DNA of 64,000 nucleotides, taken from the NCBI RefSeq assembly GCF_964340395.1, contig NC_135558.1, forward strand, positions 23,517,064-23,581,063. Reading direction: 5' to 3'. The translations under genes were made by a program, and so were the position numbers. This document shows positions 12,197 to 21,097 of this stretch, piece after piece. This DNA comes from Glandiceps talaboti. Lineage: Eukaryota; Hemichordata; Enteropneusta; Spengelidae. The notes below the pieces were generated by a model. The model had not been told where the DNA came from. It worked only from the letters and a program-made list of their open reading frames with translations, and searched no databases. How positions within the stretch are numbered: the stretch's first letter is position 1; each line of letters begins with the position of its first letter.

Positions 12197-14762
12197 CACG
12201 GTATAAATAGTGAAATAGTCAAACCCCACGGTATAAATAGTGAAATAGTCAAACCCCACGGTATAAATAGTGAAATAGTCAATCCCACGGTATAAATAGT
12301 GAAATAGTCAAACCCCACGGTATAAATAGTGAAATAGTCAAACCCCACGGTATAAATAATGAAATAGTCAATCCCCACGGTATAAATAGTGAAATAGTCA
12401 AACCCCACGGTATAAATAATGAAATAGTCAATCCCCACGGTATAAATAGTGAAATAGTCAAACCCCACGGTATAAATAGTGAAATAGTCAATCTCCACGG
12501 TATAAATAGTGAAATAGTCAATCCCCACGGTATAAATAGTGAAATAGTCAATCCCCACGGTATAAATAGTGAAATAGTCAAACCCCACGGTATAAATAGT
12601 GAAATAGTCAATCCCCACGGTATAAATAGTGAAATAGTCAATCCCCACGGTATAAATAGTGAAATAGTCAAACCCCACGGTATAAATAGTGAAATAGTCA
12701 ATCCCCACGGTATAAATAGTGAAATAGTCAATCCCCACGGTATAAATAGTGAAATAGTCAATCCCCACGGTATAAATAGTGAAATAGTCAAACCCCACGG
12801 TATAAATAGTGAAATAGTCAAACCCCACGGTATAAATAGTGAAATAGTCAATCCCCACGGTATAAATAGTGAAATAGTCAATCACCACGGTATAAATAGT
12901 GAAATAGTCAAACCCCACGGTATAAATAGTGAAATAGTCAATCACCACGGTATAAATAGTGAAATAGTCAAACCCCACGGTATAAATAGTGAAATAGTCA
13001 ATCTCCACGGTATAAATAGTGAAATAGTCAATCTCCACAGTATAAATAGTGAAATAGTCAATCTCCACGGTATAAATAGTGAAATAGTCAATCCCCACGG
13101 TATAAATAGTGAAATAGTCAATCACCACGGTATAAATAGTGAAATAGTCAAACCCCACGGTATAAATAGTGAAATAGTCAATCTCCACGGTATAAATAGT
13201 GAAATAGTCAATCCCCACGGTATAAATAGTGAAATAGTCAATCACCACGGTATAAATAGTGAAATAGTCAATCTCCACGGTATAAATAGTGAAATAGTCA
13301 ATCTCCACGGTATAAATAGTGAAATAGTCAATCCCCACGGTATAAATAGTGAAATAGTCAAACCCCACGGTATAAATAGTGAAATAGTCAAACCCCACGG
13401 TATAAATAGTGAAATAGTCAATCCCCACGGTATAAATAATGAAATAGTCAACCCCCACGGTATAAATAGTGAAATAGTCAACCCCCACGGTATAAATAGT
13501 GAAATAGTCAAACCCCACGGTATAAATAGTGAAATAGTCAATCCCCACGGTATAAATAGTGAAATAGTCAATCCCCACGGTATAAATAGTGAAATAGTCA
13601 AACCCCACGGTATAAATAGGGAAATAGTCAATCTCCACGGTATAAATAGTGAAATAGTCAATCACCACGGTATAAATAGTGAAATAGTCAAACCCCACGG
13701 TATAAATAGTGAAATAGTCAATCCCCACGGTATAAATAGTGAAATAGTCAATCCCCACGGTATAAATAGTGAAATAGTCAAACCCCACGGTATAAATAGT
13801 GAAATAGTCAAACCCCACGGTATAAATAGTGAAATAGTCAAACCCCACGGTATAAATAGTGAAATAGTCAAACCCCACGGTATAAATAGTGAAATAGTCA
13901 ATCCCCACGGTATAAATAGTGAAATAGTCAATCTCCACGGTATAAATAGTGAAATAGTCAATCTCCACGGTATAAATAGTGAAATAGTCAATCTCCACGG
14001 TATAAATAGTGAAATAGTCAATCCCCACGGTATAAATAGTGAAATAGTCAAACCCCACGGTATAAATAGTGAAATAGTCAAACCCCACGGTATAAATAGT
14101 GAAATAGTCAATCCCCACGGTATAAATAGTGAAATAGTCAAACCCCACGGTATAAATAGTGAAATAGTCAATCTCCACGGTATAAATAGTGAAATAGTCA
14201 AACCCCACGGTATAAATAGTGAAATAGTCAATCTCCACGGTATAAATAGTGAAATAGTCAATCCCCACGGTATAAATAGGGAAATAGTCAATCTCCACGG
14301 TATAAATAGTGAAATAGTCAAAGCCCACGGTATAAATAGTGAAATAGTCAATCTCCACGGTATAAATAGTGAAATAGTCAATCCCCACGGTATAAATAGT
14401 GAAATAGTCAAACCCCACGGTATAAATAGTGAAATAGTCAATCTCCACGGTATAAATAGTGAAATAGTCAATCCCCACGGTATAAATAGTGAAATAGTCA
14501 AACCCCACGGTATAAATAGTGAAATAGTCAATCCCCACGGTATAAATAGTGAAATAGTCAATCTCCACGGTATAAATAGTGAAATAGTCAATCCCCACGG
14601 TATAAATAGTGAAATAGTCAATCCCCACGGTATAAATAGTGAAATAGTCAATCCCCACGGTATAAATAGTGAAATAGTCAATCCCCACGGTATAAATAGT
14701 GAAATAGTCAATCCCCACGGTATAAATAGTGAAATAGTCAATCTCCACGGTATAAATAGTGA
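12197..14762. repeat. Minisatellite, 30-bp unit, about 85 copies (intronic)
   Basis: The unit contains ACGGTATAAATAGTGAAATA then GTCAATCCCC. Copies are almost all exactly 30 bp. Changes cluster in one short window (AATCCCC, AAACCCC, AATCTCC, AATCACC); the rest is nearly invariant. Because 30 is a multiple of three and the unit lacks stops in two minus frames, long minus-strand open frames appear (one of 850 codons). The window variants change amino acids rather than being silent, so coding is unlikely. The array lies between exons at 10660 and 16054. Confidence 0.97.
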
Positions 14763-15655
14763 ATTATATTATATCATGCTACTATGCGCCATTCTGATTG
14801 GATAATAACTGTGGTAAAATCCCATTTTACCACGGCTGGCAGTGGTAAAATGGGCCCCTAAACTAGCATATGAATAGTACATACAAGCTGAATGTGTTCT
14901 TTCTTATACCAATAAGTTAACACTTCCCCAGTGTAAAGGTGTGTCAGGTATCCTGTACAATATTTTGGGTTACAGTAGTCCAAATAATTCCACTGATGAC
15001 CTTGCGATCGAAAGCAACGATCGATCAGTGGCTTCAACATCACTGAGGTACAAGTTCTCCCCATGCAACGAGCCGTCTCAGCGTCCTACTCTCGTTACGC
15101 GTTGAATCAAGCAACACCGATTCAACTTTTAACCATCAGTCAAGGTGCGTCAGGATTATTTCGAAGCTGTACATTTTCAGGTTCGGTCAATGTTCAATTT
15201 GTTACCCATTAAATTAAAGTAGACTGTGTAACGTCGCGTCTCTGATTTACTGTCTCGCGCTTTCTCCGATTTCAACGCCGAGACATCTATTTTTAGCAGT
15301 GTACAAGATTGTATTGTTCTTATGAAAATATCCAAACAAAATTGTTACTTTCTTTGACCTCTTGCCCCCTTTTCTTTGTTGCTAGTTTTCAACGCGTTTT
15401 CGTTATGCATCATATGATGTAAATAAAGTAATTTATCAATGCAATGCAATGCATTGCAATGCAGTGTATGGTTGTGTTCATGCAGTGTGTGTGTGTGTGT
15501 GTGGGGGGGGGGGGCTACATGAACGTATCCACTCATTAAAATATGCTCGTTCCCGACGATCTTTTTCTGTACGTGCGAATTCGCCTTTTCGGGAATATAA
15601 ATAACCACAGAATCACATTTTGAAGAAATATACACACATTTTGATATAATATAAT
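14763..15655. other. Non-repetitive block between the two 30-bp arrays
   Basis: It contains an inverted motif near 14811-14834 (GTGGTAAAATCCCATTTTAC), a GCAAT-rich near-palindrome at about 15438-15463 and a (GT)n plus G run at 15484-15513. A 68-codon minus frame at 14858-15064 matches nothing I know. Possibly an inserted element plus flank. Confidence 0.4.
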
Positions 15656-15797
15656 AGCAATAACTCCCGCCGAAGGCGGGTATACACTCGAATTTGGTAC
15701 AATTCGCTCCATATAGCACTCGCCATTCGGCTCGTGCTATATGTCGCGAATTGTACCAAAATCTCGTGTATACCCGCCTTCGGCGGGGGTTATTGCT
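15656..15797. mobile_element. Hairpin foldback element, 142 bp
   Basis: Inverted arms of about 62 bp meet across a loop of about 14 bases; ends are AGCAATAAC and GTTATTGCT. Each arm also has a small hairpin, CCCGCCGAAGGCGGG on the left and CCCGCCTTCGGCGGG on the right. No open frame. The 30-bp array resumes directly after it. It looks like a MITE-type insertion; the target duplication is not clear. Confidence 0.8.
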
Positions 15798-15966
15798 TAA
15801 ATAGTCAAACCCCACGGTATAAATAGTGAAATAGTCAATCCCCACGGTATAAATAGTGAAATAGTCAATCCCCACGGTATAAATAGTGAAATAGTCAATC
15901 CCCACGGTATAAATAGTTAAATAGTCAATCCCCACGGTATAAATAGTTAAATAGTCAATCCCCACG
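15798..15966. repeat. Second block of the 30-bp minisatellite, about 6 copies
   Basis: Same unit and orientation as 12197-14762. The last two units carry AATAGTTAAATAG instead of AATAGTGAAATAG, as expected at an array edge. It starts immediately after the foldback element. Confidence 0.95.
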
Positions 15967-16053
15967 CACAAATGATTTATAGAATAGTTGATAGAATATT
16001 TCAGGTGATACTTTTTTCAAGTCATAACATTCTCTTCTGTATTTTTCTTTTAG

Positions 16054-16101
16054 TCTGTTTCAGGACTCTACTCGCTTGCTGAAAGACTGGTCACTAAGTG
16101 A
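16054..16101 (+). CDS. Terminal coding exon (15 codons plus stop)
   Basis: A strong acceptor with a long pyrimidine tract (TCTGTATTTTTCTTTTAG) precedes the frame SVSGLYSLAERLVTK followed by TGA at 16099-16101. It begins in phase 0, the phase left by the exon ending at 10660. A canonical AATAAA follows at 16455-16460. Acceptor, phase, stop and poly(A) signal together make a terminal exon plausible. The C-terminal peptide is helical in character; family not recognised. Confidence 0.6.
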   Translation, partial: SVSGLYSLAERLVTK

Positions 16102-16475
16102 CGTGTTTATGACGTAACTATGACGTCAGATGGGATCAGTCGCAGTTTTGCAGTTTTACGCAGTTAACATAAATCACCTCATACCTTTCACACTTGAATA
16201 TTGGCCTGGTAAACAACGGCATTGTATACCAAACGACAGTCGAATTGGCAGTAATACACACTTCCTTAACAAACGATCTTATGACGTGATTTGATCCTCT
16301 GCCGATGATGTAAATTTGTTGAAGATATCCTTTTCGGATCAAAACCTAAATGCATTGATCTTTATATATTGAGCTTCTATATACTGAGTGCTAGCTATTT
16401 AGCCTATAAATCTCGATTTAACCAATGTCTTGATGGTTAGTTATTATAATGTCAAATAAAGTATTTGCAATATAA
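16102..16475 (+). other. Probable 3' UTR with poly(A) signal
   Basis: Follows the TGA stop; AATAAA at 16455-16460 is about 355 bases downstream. No other element recognised in it. Extent is inferred. Confidence 0.45.
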
Positions 16476-16627
16476 TCAGGATAATGTATTTGTTTTAAAT
16501 GTTATCGAATATCGCACACTGTGTGTGGAAATCAATAGTTCCTGCCAATACCACAGTCTGTATACTTTATCTCTTAAATAGTGTACTTTCAAGGAATATA
16601 ACAGATTCTTCCTTTCAAAGCCTCTGC

Positions 16628-16656
16628 CCTGTCTGTCTGTCTGTCTGTCTGTCTGT

Positions 16657-16687
<31 letters not shown>

Positions 16688-16750
16688 CATGCATGCATGT
16701 ATGTATGTATGTATGTATGTATGTATGTATGTATGTATGTATGTATGTAT
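16628..16750. repeat. Compound tetranucleotide microsatellite
   Basis: (CTGT)n, then (GCCT)n, then (GCAT)n and (GTAT)n. It abuts the 5' edge of the LINE fragment and runs in frame with it, creating an artificial Cys/Val/Met-repeat N-terminus to that frame. Confidence 0.95.
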
Positions 16751-17158
16751 GATACACTAGATCAGAAATCAGCTGAGAAGCTTGTACACGCTTTCATAAC
16801 ATCTCTCCTGGATTATTGTAATAGTTTACTTTTCGGTCTTCCTACTTTTGAAATTCGCAAACTCCAACTGATTCAAAATTCTGCTGCTAGGCATGTAACT
16901 GGAACGAAAAAAAGTGACCACATTACTCCAATTGTACACGACCTGCACTGGCTAGCTGTACAGCAACGAATTCAGTTTAAGATTTTATGCATTACTTTTG
17001 AAATTATAAGTGGAATTGCCCCGACTTACTTAGAAGAGCTGTTGACAATCCGAGGCTCTGGTCACACCCTCCGTTCTACTTCGAGTGGTGCTATTAACAT
17101 ACATCAACCGGTCGGTAAAACTAGTTTTTACGGTGGTCGATCGTTTTCAATCGGTGGT
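16746..17158 (+). pseudogene. LINE reverse transcriptase C-terminal region, truncated
   Basis: A continuous frame encodes a segment typical of the region after the catalytic palm of Jockey/CR1/L2-type reverse transcriptases: [20 protein letters not shown], then [37 protein letters not shown] and [11 protein letters not shown], ending near [11 protein letters not shown]. The catalytic motifs and the usual WNSLP tail are missing. The left edge is a tetranucleotide microsatellite and the right edge runs into a short direct duplication (GGTGGTCGATCGTTTTCAAT twice, 17131-17171). A dead 3' fragment. Confidence 0.85.
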
Positions 17159-17199
17159 CGATCGTTTTCAATTCGTAGGGTAATGGCAAGAACTGATTA

Positions 17200-18297
17200 G
17201 GTTTTGGTAAACATTCCATGAATAGTAATGAGCACTTTGTGTAATTAGTGGTTTTTGGTAATTAGGCTATATATCAAGAATTCGGTAATTAGATGCAGAG
17301 GCCACAAAAAAGAAAAAGGATTGTTTCTGGTCAGGAAATGTTGTCTAAATTCGATGCGAATTTAATTTTTTTAATTGTTCGTGATTAGTTCTACAGTTGT
17401 CTTTACTGAAGTAGCAATTAATGTAGGTAGAGTTATTTTGTGTTTTCCCGTGGATCTGCAGACTGCATTGGCTGGAAATGACACAGGGAAAAAAAGATCG
17501 AAGTGGGGACATTTCAGTGATGCCCTGTGACCAGTACCAATTCCTTCTCTTTGTTGGCCTTTATTAAAACTCCTACTACGGTGAGAGCTATGTTACAACA
17601 TTCTATAAAAGCTTCACATTACATGCTGTAGTTGGCCATAAGATCGCATCTGCAGGCAATCATATGATCTCTTCACTATTTAAAATCTTGTTTTTACTTC
17701 TGTCGATACTCGCGCTCGTGTTTCTGTTTCTGAAAGCATGCATGGGGAGATCGTCGGTCAAACCATCTCAGCTTCAACTTCCGGGTGAAACTTGATCACC
17801 CGCTTTCTACCGAAAATTCTTGCTGGAGAATTCGCCTAGATAAATCCATACAATCTTTTTTTCGATCAAAATTGAAGATCTTCTCTCTTTGTTTTAATAT
17901 AAATCTTTCGATACTAAGGGCGAGTTTGCTGCCAGAATGCATGCATTTTATTCGTAAAAAATAACATATTATTACAACAATGCAAATGAGAAAAATAATG
18001 TTGTTACTGTGCTGCAATGTTGGGCAGTGTACTCAGCACTACTCAGTGGTTTAATTGGGTCAAATTTTCCCCAATTTTCCGACATTGATTGGCTCTGTTC
18101 TAGACCATTCAAAGTATTCAGGTTGCTTGTATTGAAAGGTATGCATATCGAAATATATATCGATAAGTTTCTGTCCAGATCTGAATTTCATATTTTGAGA
18201 AACCAAACGAACTTGAGAGCCCATGAAATTCACGTCCTTGTGGCGTGCATTGCGAAATTCTTGAACTGAGTGTTACATAAAGGGCAGTACGGTAGCC
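17200..18297. other. Non-coding, with a fragment of the 146-bp repeat family
   Basis: At about 17240-17290 a GGTAATTAGGCTATAT motif matches the internal units of the element at 23991-24971. The remainder shows no gene or array. Confidence 0.45.
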
Positions 18298-18632
18298 TAG
18301 GGGGGGGGCAAGGGGGCAGCTGCCCCCTCCCTGAGATTTTGGAAAAAAGAAAGAAAAAAAGCTACTTTTTGAATACATAGCGATGCTATTAAAATCGTTA
18401 TTTACGTGATGATTCCTAGCATGCACCATTTAAATGGATAGTTCACTAAAGTGACTGTACACTGACTCCTGGCTAATATGTATCTTATATCGCTATTGTA
18501 CGCTGGCTTAACTTTGAATAAAAATGTGTCCAGTTAAAAATTGTAACTTTTTGCAGCAAATTAAAAATTCTTTGTGCGGGAAAGTACAAAAGAAGTGCGC
18601 ACATGCACTATGCATTTTTCGCGAGTAACAGT
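18298..18632 (-). mobile_element. Interspersed repeat copy 1 (inverted mate at 26430-26730)
   Basis: About 330 bp matched in reverse orientation by 26430-26730 with high identity; shared blocks include GCGCACATGCACTATGCATT (18597-18616), AAGTACAAAAGAAGTGCGCA and CTGACTCCTGGCTAATATGT. The left end has a G run and the palindrome GGGGGCAGCTGCCCCC. Both copies contain the same short pseudo-frame, so they are copies of one element. Family unknown. Confidence 0.75.
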
Positions 18633-18970
18633 AGTCTTGAAAGTCTCCTTCATTTGAAGATAGCAAGTCGCAATTATAATGTCAGCGAGTGAAACTAAAA
18701 AAAAAGACGGAAAAAGTCGTTCAACGTGAGGTCGCCTGCTATGCTGCATGCAGTGACTCTGAAGATGCGCTCGATCTCATTTACATCTTGTTCCTTATAT
18801 TAAAACATTTCATACTGATAAAACGGCAGATCTCTTTTTGGAATATTTGGTGGCCCTGAAAAACTATTAAACTAGGTTCGTTTAAAGTGGACTAAAAATC
18901 TGCATACAGCTCAGGACCAATTAGCCAAAGCAAAGAGCAACTGGACTCAAGTATAAATTCTCAAAGCAAA
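18633..18970. other. Spacer before the DIRS-like remnant
   Basis: No array or clear coding match; the part nearest 18970 may be decayed reverse transcriptase sequence. Confidence 0.3.
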
Positions 18971-19925
18971 GCGATTGGACATATATCATTAGTTATCAAC
19001 ACTAGACTCCCGTTTGGCGCAGCCAAAAGCCCGGAAATATTCACCCGGATAACACAGAGAATAACATGCATGATGCGCAGAAAGGGGCATAGCACAATCA
19101 TAGTCTATCTAGATGACTTCCTGATTATCGCTGAGAGCAGTACGCACGCACATAGTCTTTAATGCCCTACTGGAACTACTACAGCAGCTTGGCTTTACCA
19201 TAGATTGGATAGAGTCATTAAACTATGCCAATCGCTCACTTTCCTCGGAATTCAGTTACCCGCACCATATCTCTCGATCAAAACAAATTACACGACCTTC
19301 GCAACACACTGCATTTTTTGACAAACCAAAGGTCGAGCTTCTAAACGTGAAGTACACAAAAATTAACGGGCAATCTTAACTGGGCGGCATGAGTTATTCG
19401 CTACGGACGTACCTTTTATTGCATGTGCGGCTAAACAGTGGAGCGAAAGTGAACAATTATGTGGTGGTCTAACCATGGATGTATTAGTGCTAATACATCC
19501 ATGGTCTAACCTGTGTGACGCAAGCAGCAAGGCCGATGGGGGCCTATTGGCAAGTATTTTACATGCGATGGTCAGCCGACCACCAAGACATAGAACACAC
19601 ATATATAAACTTCAAGGAACTCCTCACTGTACTGCTGGCATGCAGACGCTGGCACACCTACTGCGACAAACGACATAGTGGTTTACACTGACAACAAAAC
19701 TACCATGTACACCATAAACTGTGCAATGCTTAACTTGGATGCGGAAGTAACTACATACAAAAGACATATGCAGATAAAACAAACAGCTTACCTGCGTTTT
19801 TGTTTGTACTTGGTATCCAGCCAGTGCCATTCAGTCAACTTAATGTTTGCGTTTATGCAGCGTTTCTGTCACATAACTAGTACACCAGCATACCTTAACA
19901 TAATCAGATTACTATACCCATCATT
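18971..19925 (+). pseudogene. DIRS-like retrotransposon remnant (RT, RNase H, tyrosine recombinase)
   Basis: Three domains can be read in order with frame breaks. Reverse transcriptase: TRLPFGAAKSPEIFTRITQ followed by the catalytic VYLDDFLII (YLDD at 19106-19117), ended by a TAA near 19160; downstream frames give LLQQLGFTIDW and LGIQLPAP. RNase H: KELLTVLLACRRW, then after a one-base shift VVYTDNKTTMYTIN. Tyrosine recombinase N-terminal part: TAYLRFCLYL, shifting into GIQPVPFSQLNVCVYAAFL, then AYLNIIRLLYPSLGW. RT and RNase H followed by a tyrosine recombinase is diagnostic of DIRS/Ngaro-type elements, which integrate without an integrase. Between RNase H and recombinase the usual spacer appears deleted. 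Multiple stops and frameshifts: inactive. Confidence 0.8.
19471..19504. repeat. 34-bp near-perfect palindrome inside the DIRS remnant
   Basis: Arms ACCATGGATGTATTAG and CTAATACATCCATGGT are separated by 2 bases. GGTCTAAC occurs on both sides. The hairpin interrupts what should be continuous RNase H sequence, so it arose after the element decayed or as a fold-back repair insertion. Confidence 0.85.
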
Positions 19926-20029
19926 GGGGTGGGTTAGTCATTTTTTGTCAGCCCAATGGCAAAATACACCAACCCCCATCCCTGAGGCTGGAGAAACTGA
20001 CCGGTCCCTAATTTGATTGGACAAGCAAT

Positions 20030-20330
20030 ATTTACATACATGTGAGTCGATGTGGTGTAAGGCTGTTTAATACTTTGTAGGTGGTGTACAGGTGTCTGAA
20101 GTCGACCTTGTAATGCACTGGAGACCAGTAAAAGGTGTAATTAGTCACAAATCTTGACCTGTGTAATAATTTTAGCAGCTGCACATTCTGTACATGTTCT
20201 CTGTATTGGCTTGATATACTTGTATAGTATTAGTAATATATGTACAACAGAGGATTGCAAAGATTGCAATAGTCAAATGTGGAAGAAAGTAGTGCTTGAA
20301 CAAGGATAATATGTTGCAATGGCATTGTTC
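20030..20330 (-). pseudogene. Decayed LINE reverse transcriptase C-terminal fragment
   Basis: On the minus strand, LVQALLSSTFDYCNLCNPLL (about 20245-20303) corresponds to the '[17 protein letters not shown]' block of the copy at 16746, and further on WSPVHYKVDFRHLYTTYKVL (near 20060-20130) corresponds to the 'LHWLPV..RI.FK.L..TYK.L' block. Stops and frame changes separate them. The upstream (right) side is cut by the 66-bp array. Confidence 0.75.
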
Positions 20331-20361
20331 GTACCGGTATTATATTCGTTTTATATTCCAA

Positions 20362-21093
20362 TATAGTACGCACTAGCCCAGAGACTTGTTGGCTTTGTAC
20401 ACAAACAGTATGTCCTACATCAATGCCGAATGTACGCACTAGCCCAGAGACTTGTTGGCTTTGTACTCAAACAGTATGTCCTACATCAATGCCGAATGTA
20501 CGCACTAGCCCAGAGACTTGTTGGCTTTGTACTCAAACAGTATGTCCTACATCAATGCCGAATGTACGCACTAGCCCAGAGACTTGTTGGCTTTGTACTC
20601 AAACTGTATGTCCTACATCAATGCCGAATGTACGCACTAGCCCAGAGACTTGTTGGCTTTGTACTCAAACTGTATGTCCTACATCAATGCCGAATGTACG
20701 CACTAGCCCAGAGACTTGTTGGCTATGTACTCAAACAGTATGTCCTACATCAATGCCGAATGTACGCACTAGCCCAGAGACTTGTTGGCTTTGTACCCAA
20801 ACAGTATGTCCTACATCAATGCCGAATGTACGCACTAGCCCAGAGACTTGTTGGCTTTGTACTCAAACAGTATGTCCTACATCAATGCCGAATGTACGCA
20901 CTAGCCCAGAGACTTGTTGGCTTTGTACACAAACAGTATGTCCTACATCAATGCCGAATGTACGCACTAGCCCAGAGACTTGTTGGCTTTGTACCCAAAC
21001 AGTATGTCCTACATCAATGCCGAATGTACGCACTAGCCCAGAGACTTGTTGGCTTTGTACTCAAACAGTATGTCCTACATCAATGCCGAATGT
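20362..21093. repeat. Minisatellite B, 66-bp unit, 11 copies, open reading frame throughout
   Basis: Eleven copies of 66 bp (22 codons), nearly identical. The plus frame from about 20300 to TAA at 21095-21097 is open, with ATG at 20423, and repeats a 22-residue Cys-rich unit starting MPNVRTSPETCWLCTQTVC. Three positions vary between copies: CTT/CTA, ACT/ACA/ACC and ACA/ACT; all are third positions and all silent in this frame, whereas in the second open plus frame they change residues. No signal peptide, splice sites or known domain. Coding status unresolved. Confidence 0.9.
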
Positions 21094-21097
21094 CTAA

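Noticed and set aside
12196-14748. 850-codon minus-strand open frame and shorter overlapping frames over the 30-bp array
   Set aside because: The unit length is a multiple of three and lacks stops, so frames stay open by arithmetic. Unit variants are amino-acid changing, two frames are open equally, and there are no splice or start signals.
14858-15064. 68-codon minus frame
   Set aside because: Short, isolated, no family match and no splice support.
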